DNA from: a bacterium | GTDB taxonomy: Bacteria > UBP7 > UBA6624 | DNA length: 64,000 bases | Direction of reading: 5' to 3' | NCBI GenBank assembly: GCA_002716355.1 | Contig: PBAU01000002.1 | Coordinates: 111,137 to 175,136 of the forward strand | Shown here: in pieces, positions 45,180-54,650 of the stretch | How positions within the stretch are numbered: position 1 is the first letter of the stretch | Layout: the number at the start of each line of letters is the position of its first letter | Made by a program: the position numbers and the translations under genes | Notes under the pieces: generated by a model | Seen by the model: only the letters and a program-made list of their open reading frames with translations | Told to the model about the DNA's origin: nothing | Databases searched by the model: none

Positions 45180-46338
45180 ACCAGAATTAGAAATACTTTT
45201 AACCTCGGCAAGAGATGCATTCTTGCAGGTTTCTGTTTTTGTAGCAGTAATGGTTCTTCTTTTTTCATGGTTGCAGTATAAGACATCAGGAAAATTCGTT
45301 TCCATCTTGCAGAAAAACACTAAAACACAACCTTTTTTTGGTGCCCTTCTTGGCTTGACACCGGGATGCGGTGGTGCAATTATTGTCATGCCGTTATATG
45401 TAAAGAAAGTTGTTACTTTTGGTACCGTTATCGCAACACTCGCTGCAACATTAGGCGATGCTGCTTTTATATTGATAGCAAAAGCACCAAAAGATGCTGC
45501 TATTGTTCATATAGTTGCTTTTTTTACTGCTGTTTTTTGGGGTATGTTAATTGACAAATGGCAAATAACACATAATCAGCCCTTAGGCAAATTTTCCAAA
45601 AAATTTCAGGGTTTCAAGAGTGATATCAAAAAAGAAATTGATCCCGTTTCTTTTATAGACTCAATTGAAGGGGAGGAGAAAGATGAATCTTTAGGTTACA
45701 AGATAACCCATCAAGGTTATGTTTTATGGTGGTGGGTGTGTCTTTTGGGTCTTATTTTGGGAGTAACTCTATTAGTGAAAGCTAATGATCCCAATTACGC
45801 TCTTGAGTTAACTTTTGACCCCAGCCATAAAGACGCTATTTTTAATTATGTGGGATTGTTTGGAACCTTTTTGTCTGTGATTTTATTTGTTGCCGGAAAG
45901 CATTTCATAGGGGATGACACCCTCGAGGCTTTAAGGGATAAATTGACATCCTCAAAAGAAACTTTGATACATGCTGCTTCTGAAACTGCATTTGTAACTT
46001 TTTGGGTCTTGTTTGCATATTTGATTTATGAGTATGGTATGTATTTTTCAAATTTGGATTTTGCACAAATGATTGTCAATTCTGGCCCATTAAGTATTTT
46101 ATTTGGCGCTGGGATTGGCTTGATACCCGGCTGCGGTCCACAAATTTTATTTGTAACTGCTTATACCGAAGGTTTATTGCCCATGTCAGTATTGATTGCA
46201 CACGCTATTTCACAAGATGGTGATGCTTTATTCCCGTTGATTGCAAGAAATAGAAAGGCAGCTTTATGGTCAACTGTGATTACAACCATTCCTGCAATAG
46301 CGATAGGTCTGTTGTGGTTTTACCTTATAGGCAATTAG
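45175..46338 (+). CDS. Putative 10-TM heavy-metal exporter (ArsP_2-like), probable ATT start
   Basis: About 387 residues with about ten helices in two related halves. Each half carries a signature: GLTPGCGGAIIVMPL in the first and GLIPGCGPQILFVTAY in the second. This fits the putative heavy-metal or manganese exporter family I know as ArsP_2. The only conventional start is a TTG at 45223, without a ribosome-binding site. The frame stays open back to 45172, encoding a plausible N-terminus (SARDAFLQVSVF). An ATT at 45175, 9 bases after GGAG, may be the true start, overlapping the previous stop. Confidence 0.78.
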   Translation: MRPELEILLTSARDAFLQVSVFVAVMVLLFSWLQYKTSGKFVSILQKNTKTQPFFGALLGLTPGCGGAIIVMPLYVKKVVTFGTVIATLAATLGDAAFILIAKAPKDAAIVHIVAFFTAVFWGMLIDKWQITHNQPLGKFSKKFQGFKSDIKKEIDPVSFIDSIEGEEKDESLGYKITHQGYVLWWWVCLLGLILGVTLLVKANDPNYALELTFDPSHKDAIFNYVGLFGTFLSVILFVAGKHFIGDDTLEALRDKLTSSKETLIHAASETAFVTFWVLFAYLIYEYGMYFSNLDFAQMIVNSGPLSILFGAGIGLIPGCGPQILFVTAYTEGLLPMSVLIAHAISQDGDALFPLIARNRKAALWSTVITTIPAIAIGLLWFYLIGN

Positions 46339-46347
46339 GATACATTT

Positions 46348-47559
46348 ATGTTCTCAAATTTAACTCCAGAATCGAACCAAAGACCAGGAAATGACCCCAT
46401 TTTTGCGCTTAGTGAAGAAGCTAGATCAAAAATTGCTAATGGTGAAAGGGTAATTGATGCCACTTTAGGTTGTTTATTTGATGATCGCGGACAGCTTTTA
46501 GTTGTTAATGCATGGGATCAGGTTGCTGCTGAAATTCATCCAAGCATGGTTGCTGGTTATGCTCCTATTTCAGGAGTTCAAAAATTTAATCATGCAATCA
46601 TAGAAGATACATTTTCTGATTTTCAACACCTCAAACAGATAAGCGTATCCTCAGCAACACCTGGGGGAACAGGTGCTGTCACATCTTCAATTGTTAATTT
46701 TTTAGAACCGGGAGAGACGCTTGTCTCCCCACATCTTTACTGGGGGCCATACAGCACAATTTCTAGCTTAAATGGCAGGAGATTATTAACTTATCAGACC
46801 TTCACCCCAGATTTGAATTTCAATTTAGAAGGCCTTGAGCAAGCGGTGCATAAAACATCAAAAGAAAATAAAAGAGTGTTAACTGTGATTAATTCTCCAT
46901 GCAACAATCCAACAGGTTATTCTTTGAGCCCAAGTGAGTGGGATGGAGTTGGTGACATATTGTCCAACGCTTCAAATACTGCTAGAAATTCGTTGATTAT
47001 AGATTTGGCTTATTTTAAATTTGGCCCCAAAAACAATCACTGGTTAAGTGTTGTAGAGAAAATATGTGATGATGTGCAGGTTCTTATTGCTTGGAGTGGA
47101 AGTAAATCCTTTACAAGATACGGTGCTAGAGTTGGTGGAATCATTGCCTTGAACAGAGATGCAGGCTCAAGAGAAAAGCTCAAAAGAGCATTTTCTTATT
47201 CCTCTAGAGGGACATGGAGTAATTGCAATCATATGGGTCAATTCATTGCAACAAAATTAATTACTGATGACCGTTATAAAAAACAGGTTAATATTGAAAG
47301 AAATGCCATTATCGATTTGCTTCAGGATAGGGTTGATGTATTTAATGTTCAGGCACAAAAATATAATTTGGTTTACCCTCGTTATGAAGGTGGGTTTTTC
47401 GTAACTGTATTCTGTAAAGATCCACAAGATGTTGCTAAAAGAATGAGAGATAAAAACGTGTATTTGATACCTGTAAAAGATGGAGTTAGAGTTGGCCTTT
47501 GCAGTGTTGCATCAAAAGACATTCCAGAACTTGTAGAAGTATTGAATAATTCTTTGTAA
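46348..47559 (+). CDS. PLP-dependent class I/II aminotransferase
   Basis: A 403-residue fold-type I aminotransferase, closest in pattern to aspartate/aromatic aminotransferases. The cofactor-binding Lys is in WSGSKSFTRYGARVG, the Asn of the cofactor pocket is in NSPCNNPTGY, the Asp in IIDLAYFKF, and the C-terminal substrate Arg in GVRVGLCSV. The exact amino acid is not clear. It is followed by an overlapping alpha/beta-hydrolase gene. Confidence 0.9.
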   Translation: MFSNLTPESNQRPGNDPIFALSEEARSKIANGERVIDATLGCLFDDRGQLLVVNAWDQVAAEIHPSMVAGYAPISGVQKFNHAIIEDTFSDFQHLKQISVSSATPGGTGAVTSSIVNFLEPGETLVSPHLYWGPYSTISSLNGRRLLTYQTFTPDLNFNLEGLEQAVHKTSKENKRVLTVINSPCNNPTGYSLSPSEWDGVGDILSNASNTARNSLIIDLAYFKFGPKNNHWLSVVEKICDDVQVLIAWSGSKSFTRYGARVGGIIALNRDAGSREKLKRAFSYSSRGTWSNCNHMGQFIATKLITDDRYKKQVNIERNAIIDLLQDRVDVFNVQAQKYNLVYPRYEGGFFVTVFCKDPQDVAKRMRDKNVYLIPVKDGVRVGLCSVASKDIPELVEVLNNSL

Positions 47560-48305
47560 TGAATCTTAAAATCCAAGGAAAAGGGCAACCTTTATTATTA
47601 ATACCAGGCCTTGGAGGGTGTTCAAAAAGTTTTGATTATTTAATTCCCCATTTGGATAAGTTACAAGTCATAACATTTGATCCATTGGGTTGTGGTTCCA
47701 GCATGCCAATAGACAAAGCTAGTCCAAATGTTATTTTTTCATCTATTGTTTCCATGATTAAGGATTTGAAATTTGAAAAAATAAATGTTTTAGGGACTTC
47801 TTTTGGTGGTGTTATTGCCAGGATGCTTGCGGTTGAAAATAATGATTTAATAGATGGGCTTATTCTTGTTGCAACTGAACCTAATCCAGATAGGTCAGTT
47901 CGACCTAAAAATCAAAAACCAAGAGTCGGAAAGGGTGCTACCGCTATAGAAAGAACAAAAGCTTGGCTTAAAAGCTTTTCGTTCAAAGATTGGGAGAGTG
48001 AAGATAATTTTAGCTTTACAACTGCAGTTAGATATTATTCCAACAATGAACCTCTTCCAGAAACACAAAGGCTGCAAAGGGATTTTGTTTTGAGGAATAA
48101 AAATTTTGGCATGCCTGAAAAAATCAAGCAGAAAACCTTAATAGTACATGGTGATTGTGATTCCTTGGTGCCTTTTAAGAATGCGGAAATTTTACATAAT
48201 TTAATTGTGAGATCTGAATTAAAAAAAATTGAATCTTGCGGGCATATGATTGCTTGGGAAAAATCCAGAGAATTATCAATTTTAATTAAGGAGTTTTGTA
48301 AATGA
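47559..48305 (+). CDS. Alpha/beta-hydrolase
   Basis: A 248-residue alpha/beta-hydrolase. It has an oxyanion segment LIPGLGGCSKS, nucleophile Ser in LGTSFGGVIA, Asp in VHGDCDSLVP and His in ESCGHMIAWE. No signal peptide is seen. The ATG overlaps the aminotransferase stop (TAATG) and its own end overlaps the epimerase gene, suggesting a small operon. The substrate is unknown. Confidence 0.88.
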   Translation: MNLKIQGKGQPLLLIPGLGGCSKSFDYLIPHLDKLQVITFDPLGCGSSMPIDKASPNVIFSSIVSMIKDLKFEKINVLGTSFGGVIARMLAVENNDLIDGLILVATEPNPDRSVRPKNQKPRVGKGATAIERTKAWLKSFSFKDWESEDNFSFTTAVRYYSNNEPLPETQRLQRDFVLRNKNFGMPEKIKQKTLIVHGDCDSLVPFKNAEILHNLIVRSELKKIESCGHMIAWEKSRELSILIKEFCK

Positions 48306-49333
48306 GGGTATTGGTTATTGGCGGAACTAGGTTTATGGGAATGGGCTTAGTGGATAGATTATTGAAAGATGGCCATGAGCTTTTCATTATGACAAGAGGC
48401 ATTTCAAGCAACCCTTTTGAGAATAATGTTCGACATGTTTTTTGTGACAGGTTTGATAGCGAGGCTTTCAAGCATGAATTAACCAAACTAAAAAATGAAT
48501 TCAAGGGAGAGCCGGTGTTTGATGCAGTTGTTGACTTTCTCTCATTTAACAAACAACATTCACAGGATTTTATTGATGTTTTTTCAAGACCTGGTTTAAT
48601 AGGTCATTTCATACATATATCAACAGGTTCTGTGTATGCGGTCGGAGAAAGGTATCATGATGGGCTGATATCCGAAAAAGATTTTTATAACCCACTAGCA
48701 AAGCCTTGGCAAAATAATATTGAAAGTTGGAATTATGGGACCGGAAAAAGGGAAGCTGAAAATGTTTTGGAAAAAGCATGGAAGGATTTTTCGTTTCCTG
48801 AAACCAGAATCAGGATCCCGATAGTCGAGGGACCTTACGATTACACATTGAGAAGCTGGAAATACCAACTTTGGCTTCAAAGTGGAAAGCCTATTGACCT
48901 GCCCGACGGAGGGAGATTTAAATTCACGCATGTTTTTTCTGAAGATGTTGTTGATGCTATTTTGTCAATAATTAAAATTGGATCATCTACATATGGAAAT
49001 GCTTTCAACCTTGCACAAGAAGAACAACCATCATTGAAGGTTTACCTTACTGAAATGGCAAGGGTGATTGGTATTGAACCAACATTCAAAGACGTTTCTT
49101 TGGATAAGTATTGGAGCCCCTTGAAGGAAAATAAAGTTTTCTCTAAATCAAAAGCATGGCAGCCATATGCGTCTTGGCTTAAGAGGGATTCGTGTTTGAG
49201 CATTGAAAAAGCAAAAAAATATTTATCATGGACGCCAACACCAATGAGCGATGCACTTAAAAAAACTTGCTTATGGTTTGATAGTCAAGAAAACCCATTT
49301 GCAAAACCATCAGATCAACCTTGGTTGAGTTGA
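48302..49333 (+). CDS. NAD-dependent epimerase/dehydratase family protein
   Basis: A 343-residue extended SDR. The cofactor loop is VIGGTRFMGMG, and the catalytic Tyr/Lys pair is in NYGTGKREAE. The GGTRFMG opening and C-terminal region resemble the mRNA-binding/CSP41-like and isoflavone-reductase-like subgroups rather than classical nucleotide-sugar epimerases, so the function is open. It overlaps the hydrolase by 4 bases (ATGA). The csoR operator begins 10 bases after its stop. Confidence 0.88.
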   Translation: MRVLVIGGTRFMGMGLVDRLLKDGHELFIMTRGISSNPFENNVRHVFCDRFDSEAFKHELTKLKNEFKGEPVFDAVVDFLSFNKQHSQDFIDVFSRPGLIGHFIHISTGSVYAVGERYHDGLISEKDFYNPLAKPWQNNIESWNYGTGKREAENVLEKAWKDFSFPETRIRIPIVEGPYDYTLRSWKYQLWLQSGKPIDLPDGGRFKFTHVFSEDVVDAILSIIKIGSSTYGNAFNLAQEEQPSLKVYLTEMARVIGIEPTFKDVSLDKYWSPLKENKVFSKSKAWQPYASWLKRDSCLSIEKAKKYLSWTPTPMSDALKKTCLWFDSQENPFAKPSDQPWLS

Positions 49334-49342
49334 TATAGTACA

Positions 49343-49363
49343 ATATACCCATTGGGGGTATAT
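49343..49363 (+). promoter_or_regulatory. Palindromic CsoR-type operator with -10 box
   Basis: A perfect inverted repeat, ATATACCC (49343-49350) and GGGTATAT (49356-49363), is separated by 5 bases. This is the G-tract/A-T layout known for CsoR/RcnR operators. It overlaps TACAAT (49339-49344), a likely -10 box, covers the G-rich ribosome-binding site, and touches the csoR start. Copper-responsive autoregulation of csoR-copA is strongly suggested. Confidence 0.8.
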
Positions 49364-49666
49364 ATGAAGAATGATAATTATTGCGATTCCTTGCCAGAAT
49401 CTCATGGCCAAGCTTTAAGGAATCTAGCTCGTATAAAAGGCCAAATTGGTGGTGTTCAAAAAATGATTAGGGAAGGCAGTTATTGTTTGGATGTTTTGAC
49501 TCAAATTCATGCCGCAAGGTCAGCGCTTGACAGCGTTTCTGCGTCATTAATGGAAAATCATCTTGAAAGTTGTTGTGTCGAAGCGATCATATCTGATGAT
49601 AAAGATTTAGCCTTAAAAAGAGTTACTGAGTTTTCTCAGTGCTGCAAAAAATTCATTAAAGGTTAA
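49364..49666 (+). CDS. csoR: CsoR-family copper-sensing repressor
   Basis: A 100-residue, all-helical repressor of the CsoR/RcnR family. The Cu(I) ligands are Cys41 (SYCLDV), His66 and Cys70 (ENHLESC), with the same spacing as in the Mycobacterium tuberculosis CsoR. When copper binds, the protein should leave its operator and allow expression of copA downstream. ATG 49364 lies at the edge of the operator palindrome. copA starts 2 bases after its stop. Confidence 0.9.
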   Translation: MKNDNYCDSLPESHGQALRNLARIKGQIGGVQKMIREGSYCLDVLTQIHAARSALDSVSASLMENHLESCCVEAIISDDKDLALKRVTEFSQCCKKFIKG

Positions 49667-49668
49667 AG

Positions 49669-51783
49669 ATGCCTGAATTCAATTTTTCTTCTAGCGTTTT
49701 TGGGATGCATTGTGCCAATTGTGTAGTGTCTCTAGAGAAGGCTATTTCACAAGTTCCAGGTGTTCAAAAGGCGTCTGTGAATCTACATGCTAAAAAAGTT
49801 GTTGTTTCCGGAAGTTTCTCTATAGCTTCTGTCAAACAGGTTATTTTAGACAAGGGTTACTCTTTTGAACCACCTAAAGAAGACCAAGCAAAAGAGCTTT
49901 GGATAGTTTGGTTTTTGGCTATATTGGTATTTTTCGTTAAGGATCAGGCAGGCATATTTGTTTTACTTGTGTGTGCATTAGCAGGCGATCTCGCTAAAAA
50001 GTTAACACATGAAGGGTTGCTGTCTCTTAGAAAAAAAGATTACAAAATGGAAACATTGATTTTTATTGGTGTTTGGGGGGCTGCTTTACATCATATTGTT
50101 TCCTTGTTGTATGGAAATCATGGAATGGGGAAAGAGGGTGTTATTCTTTTGGCAATATACCTTACTGGTCAAAACCTTGAATCAAGACTTAAGGACAAAG
50201 CGGATATTGCCATAAAAGATCTTTTAAATTTGCTTCCCGATGAGGTTGCTTTAATCAAGAATGGCAAAAATATTAAAACAAAACTAAAAGACGTCAAGAT
50301 AGGCGATTCCATTTTAGTTTTGCCAGGTCAATCTATACCGTTGGATGGAATTGTTACCGAGGGTAAAAGTGAGATTAACGAAAGTTTAATAACTGGTGAA
50401 TCTGAACCAGTTTTAAAAGTTGTTGATGATGGTGTTATAGGTGGGACTTTGAATATTTCAGGAAGGATATTGGTTAAGGTAAATGCTTCTGGTGATAAGG
50501 GTTATCTTTCAAAACTTGTTGAGATGGTTGAGAATGCAAGCGCTGCTAATATTCCAGTTCAGGGTCTTGTAGATAGGATTGTCGCTATTTTTGTCCCTAT
50601 TGTTTTATGGGCAGCTGGCTTAGCTGGTGTTTTTTGGTTAACTGTTCCAGAAAGGATGATCAAGATAAATCAGTTTTTAATTTCTAAGTTAGCGATAGAC
50701 ATGGAGCCTTTAAGTTGGTTTATGGTCGTTCTTGCTGTTCTAGTCGTTTCTTGTCCTTGCCCATTGGGGATAGCTACCCCTTTAGCGTTGTTTATCGGAG
50801 CTGGAAGGGGTGCCAAAATCGGTTTGATCATTCGTGACGGAAAGGGTTTAGAGGATTTAAAGAGCTGCAAGGTGTTGATTTTAGATAAAACAGGCACCTT
50901 AACAACTGGAAACCCAACAGTTCAAGCAATCTTTCCATCTGAAGGGTTTACTGAAGAGGATGTTTTGCAGCATGCTGCTTCAGCAGAGGAGGGCAGTGAA
51001 CATCCGATAGCAAAGGCCATATTAAAGAATTCCAAATCAAGAAAAATAAAATGGAAAAAGTTGGAAAACTATAAATATCAATTTGGTTCTGGAGTCGAAG
51101 GTTTAGATGAAAATGGCAATAAGGTTATGGCCGGCAGTATTGCCTGGGCATTATCTGAAACAATAAATATTCCTAATGAAGTTTCATCAGACTCGACAAT
51201 TGTTGCTGTGAGTGTTGGCGGTAAGCCAATAGGCTTAATAGCATTGAATGACGAAATTAGAAACAATGCATTTCAAACAATTAGCAAGATTGAAAAAATG
51301 AAGATAAAAATTATTATTGCTAGTGGAGATAGAGAAGAGTCAGTTAAAGCGGTAGCTAATAAACTTTCAATAAAAAAGTATTTTTATGCACAAAAGCCTG
51401 AAGACAAGCTTGCCTTGGTTGGTAAATATCAAAAAGAAAATAACCATGTTGTTTTTGCCGGAGATGGTGTTAATGATGCTCCAGCTTTAGCTGCAGCTAC
51501 TGTGGGGATTGCAATGGGAGACGGTTCAGATCTTGCGAAACAGAATGGTGAGCTGGTTTTGCCTAAAGGTAATCTGCTCAATATTTATAAAGCAATAGTT
51601 CTTAGTCAAAAAACATTCTCGATTGTTGGTCAAAATTTATTTTGGGCAGCTATCTACAATGTTGTTGCAATACCTTTAGCATTTTTCGGTGTCTTGCACC
51701 CGATAGTTGCACAAAGCGCTATGGTTATCTCAGATTTGATTGTTATTTTGAATAGTTTGCGTTTACAAAAAATTAAAATATGA
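49669..51783 (+). CDS. copA: Copper-exporting P1B-type ATPase
   Basis: A 704-residue P-type ATPase exporting Cu(I). An N-terminal HMA domain carries MHCANC. The actuator loop is ITGESEP, the ion-entry motif SCPCPLG, the phosphorylation site DKTGTLT and the hinge GDGVNDAPALA. TM7-8 has YN and MVISDLIVILNSLR, close to the Cu(I)-specific YN and MxxSS patterns with Asp replacing the second Ser. It is in one operon with csoR and overlaps the glycosyltransferase gene by 4 bases. Confidence 0.95.
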   Translation: MPEFNFSSSVFGMHCANCVVSLEKAISQVPGVQKASVNLHAKKVVVSGSFSIASVKQVILDKGYSFEPPKEDQAKELWIVWFLAILVFFVKDQAGIFVLLVCALAGDLAKKLTHEGLLSLRKKDYKMETLIFIGVWGAALHHIVSLLYGNHGMGKEGVILLAIYLTGQNLESRLKDKADIAIKDLLNLLPDEVALIKNGKNIKTKLKDVKIGDSILVLPGQSIPLDGIVTEGKSEINESLITGESEPVLKVVDDGVIGGTLNISGRILVKVNASGDKGYLSKLVEMVENASAANIPVQGLVDRIVAIFVPIVLWAAGLAGVFWLTVPERMIKINQFLISKLAIDMEPLSWFMVVLAVLVVSCPCPLGIATPLALFIGAGRGAKIGLIIRDGKGLEDLKSCKVLILDKTGTLTTGNPTVQAIFPSEGFTEEDVLQHAASAEEGSEHPIAKAILKNSKSRKIKWKKLENYKYQFGSGVEGLDENGNKVMAGSIAWALSETINIPNEVSSDSTIVAVSVGGKPIGLIALNDEIRNNAFQTISKIEKMKIKIIIASGDREESVKAVANKLSIKKYFYAQKPEDKLALVGKYQKENNHVVFAGDGVNDAPALAAATVGIAMGDGSDLAKQNGELVLPKGNLLNIYKAIVLSQKTFSIVGQNLFWAAIYNVVAIPLAFFGVLHPIVAQSAMVISDLIVILNSLRLQKIKI

Positions 51784-52598
51784 AAATTTCTGTCATACTT
51801 ATAACCTACAAGAAATTCAATGAATTAAATTTAACCCTTTCTGCTTTAGAAAATCAAACCAAACAAGGTTTTGAGGTTGTTGTTGCTGAAGACGATGACT
51901 CACAAGAAACAAAAGAAATAATAAAAAATTTCAAAAAAAGGGGCAGGTTGGATTTGAAGCATGTTTTTCAAAAGGATAATGGGTATCAAAGATCAAAAAT
52001 AGTAAACAAGGGTATTATTGCATCAAAGGGCGATTATCTTCTTTTCTTGGATAGTGACTGTGTGCCTAGATCTGATTGGGTTGAATCATATGCAAAATCA
52101 GCAAGAAAAGGATGGTTTTTTTCTGGAGGAAGTGTTGTTCATATTCCCGAAAGAATCCATTCAAAACTTCAATCTTCAGATGTAAAAGACGATAAAATTT
52201 TTAATTATCAATGGTTAAAGGATAAGGGTCTATCATGCAAAAGGACAAAATTAAGGCTTTCAAATCTAGGAATCTTCAGGCATGCTATGGATTTCCTGAC
52301 AACACGTTTAGGGGTTTTCACTGGCGGAAATTCTGCATGCTGGAAAAAAGATGCATTATCTGTGAATGGTTTTGATGAGGATTTTGTAACTTATGGTTCT
52401 GAAGATAGGGAGTTTGGAGCAAGGCTTGTGAATTTCGGATTGAAGGGGATTGTCAAAAAGTTTTCTTTTATTGTGGTGCATCTTGACCATCCAAGACCTT
52501 ACAGCGATGATGAAAATATCAAAAATCGAAAAATCATGAAGAAGGTTATGTTTTCTAGAAGATCTTGGGCTGAAAATGGCATCAGAAAATTAAAATAA
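51780..52598 (+). CDS. Family 2 glycosyltransferase
   Basis: A 272-residue GT2 inverting glycosyltransferase. The start reads ISVILITYKKFNELNLTLSAL, the metal-binding acidic motif is FLDSDCVPRSDW, and the acceptor region has GGNSACWKKDAL followed by GSEDREFGARL (the catalytic ED element). It has no membrane segment. It overlaps copA as ATGA but has no evident link to copper; cotranscription may be incidental. It probably adds a sugar to a surface glycan or lipid. Confidence 0.88.
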   Translation: MKISVILITYKKFNELNLTLSALENQTKQGFEVVVAEDDDSQETKEIIKNFKKRGRLDLKHVFQKDNGYQRSKIVNKGIIASKGDYLLFLDSDCVPRSDWVESYAKSARKGWFFSGGSVVHIPERIHSKLQSSDVKDDKIFNYQWLKDKGLSCKRTKLRLSNLGIFRHAMDFLTTRLGVFTGGNSACWKKDALSVNGFDEDFVTYGSEDREFGARLVNFGLKGIVKKFSFIVVHLDHPRPYSDDENIKNRKIMKKVMFSRRSWAENGIRKLK

Positions 52599-52646
52599 TA
52601 AAGAAACTTTTTTATATTTTCCATAGTACTATATAGGCACAGAAGC

Positions 52647-54647
52647 ATGTTTGAGAAAATTAAATTTATCTTATTTATTCTCCTTCTTTCTTTTTCTAGC
52701 ATTACTCAAAAACAAAGTGAACCTTGGGCTAAATTTGGATTAACAAATGAGGAAGCCGCTCGTCATGTTTTAGACAGGTTTGCTTTTGGCCCAAGGCAAG
52801 GGGACATCGAAAAGGTTGTATCTCTAGGAGTTAGCAATTGGTTTGAAGATCAAATATCTATAACTCAGGATGATTCTCAAGTTAATGAAATTTTTAAAAA
52901 GCTTGATTTCAAATCATTAGAAATGTCTTTAGACGAGATGGCAAATACATATGTTCCGTACGGCCAGATTAATCGCAGGGTCAAACAATGGGGCATTGAG
53001 TCAGGCTTGGTGACAGAGCAGGATTTTTTGACTATGACAAATGAAGAACAAAGAAGGTTGGCTCTTCTGTACATGGATGATTTTTCGCTTAAGCCAATTG
53101 CAGAACTTGACTCTGAAACATTAGCTCAAAAAATGCTTAGAGCTGCTTATTCTGAAAATCAATTTCAGGAAGTTTTAACAGATTTTTGGTTCAATCATTT
53201 CAATATAGATGCTAGTCAAAATGATGTTCGGCCATATGTTTATTCATATGAGAGAGATGCAATTAGGTCGAATGTGTTTGGAACTTTTTCCGACATGCTT
53301 GTAGCAACAGCAAAACATCCAGGAATGCTCTTTTATCTAGACAATGGACTTTCTACAGCTGGTTCAGGTGTTGAAACCACTGCTAGTTTCCATATGGAAA
53401 ATTTATCAAAAACAAGCAGAAAAAGAGATCTGCCAAAATCTGCAAGGAACCTTTTGAAAAATTCAGGCAGGGGCCTGAATGAAAATTATGCTAGAGAATT
53501 AATGGAATTACATACACTAGGCGTTGATGCATTTAATGAGGTTGATGGCTATACGCAAAAAGACGTTCAGGAGGTTGCTCGTGCTTTTACTGGTTGGACA
53601 TGGATTTTACAAGATGGTTTAAACAGTAGGCTTCCTTCAGATATTCTTCCAATGGGGATGTCCGATCAAGATTCCGGCATGGCCACAACGCCTAATGAAA
53701 CTAGTCGCTCTTTTTTATCCTCACAGCTCGAAAGGCTCGGTTTTGTTCAAGAGGGTTCTTTTGTGTTCAGGGCAAGTGCTCATGATGCTGGAGAAAAAAA
53801 TATTCTAGGACACCATTTTCCAAAAGGAGGAGGTATAGATGAGGGTGAAAGAGTTTTAGAAATATTGTCAAAACATGAATATACCGCTAGGTTTTTATCA
53901 AAGAAAATAGCGATTAAGTTTGTTCAAGACAACCCTCCCGAGGAGCTGATTGAGCTTATGGCAAGAGCTTACCTGCACAGTTCAGGGGATTTGAGCGAAG
54001 TTTATAGAGCAATGTTTTATTCTGATTATTTTTGGAGAGAAGAGGCAATAAGATCGAAGATTAAGTCGCCATTTGAGCTTATCGTTTCCACGGTCCGTAT
54101 TTTAGACAGTAAGGTTACATCCCTAAAAGGGATTTTTAATTCAATAAAAACTATGGGGCAGCCACTATATCGTTACCAGGCTCCAACTGGTTATCCAGAC
54201 TCTGCTTCAGCCTGGGTGAACACTGGATCCTTGATTTCTAGAATGAATTTTGGATTATTGATTGGCGGAGACAAGATAAGAGGAATTGAATCTGACCTGA
54301 AAGCCTTAAACACTTTCAATGGGGTTTTTCATGAGCCTGAAAGTGTTCAGCATGCTTTGGAAGTTTATGCAGGGATAATAATGCCACATAGGGATTTAAA
54401 GGAAACCTTAAGAGTTTTAGAGCCTGTTGTAAATGCTGAAAACTTAAATACCAAGATTGAAATCGCTTCAGAACAATTTAATACAGAAAGGTCTATGGGA
54501 GGTGGAATGAATGGTGATGGCTTCACAAATGTTTTAGACCAAGATTTTCAAATTGGAGACAACAGAAAAACAAGAAAAGAAAACGAAGGTATACTCGGTC
54601 AAATTGTTGGTGTTATTTTGGGTAGTCCTGAATTTCAAAGGAGATAG
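52647..54647 (+). CDS. DUF1800 family protein
   Basis: A 666-residue exported protein with signal sequence MFEKIKFILFILLLSFSSI. The DUF1800 hallmarks are AARHVLDRFAFGPRQGDIE, LTDFWFNHFNI, NENYARELMELHTLGVD and DVQEVARAFTGWTW. The function of this family is unknown, but it nearly always pairs with DUF1501, as it does here 3 bases downstream. It is common in Planctomycetes, Bacteroidetes and many marine bacteria. Confidence 0.9.
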   Translation: MFEKIKFILFILLLSFSSITQKQSEPWAKFGLTNEEAARHVLDRFAFGPRQGDIEKVVSLGVSNWFEDQISITQDDSQVNEIFKKLDFKSLEMSLDEMANTYVPYGQINRRVKQWGIESGLVTEQDFLTMTNEEQRRLALLYMDDFSLKPIAELDSETLAQKMLRAAYSENQFQEVLTDFWFNHFNIDASQNDVRPYVYSYERDAIRSNVFGTFSDMLVATAKHPGMLFYLDNGLSTAGSGVETTASFHMENLSKTSRKRDLPKSARNLLKNSGRGLNENYARELMELHTLGVDAFNEVDGYTQKDVQEVARAFTGWTWILQDGLNSRLPSDILPMGMSDQDSGMATTPNETSRSFLSSQLERLGFVQEGSFVFRASAHDAGEKNILGHHFPKGGGIDEGERVLEILSKHEYTARFLSKKIAIKFVQDNPPEELIELMARAYLHSSGDLSEVYRAMFYSDYFWREEAIRSKIKSPFELIVSTVRILDSKVTSLKGIFNSIKTMGQPLYRYQAPTGYPDSASAWVNTGSLISRMNFGLLIGGDKIRGIESDLKALNTFNGVFHEPESVQHALEVYAGIIMPHRDLKETLRVLEPVVNAENLNTKIEIASEQFNTERSMGGGMNGDGFTNVLDQDFQIGDNRKTRKENEGILGQIVGVILGSPEFQRR

Positions 54648-54650
54648 TTT

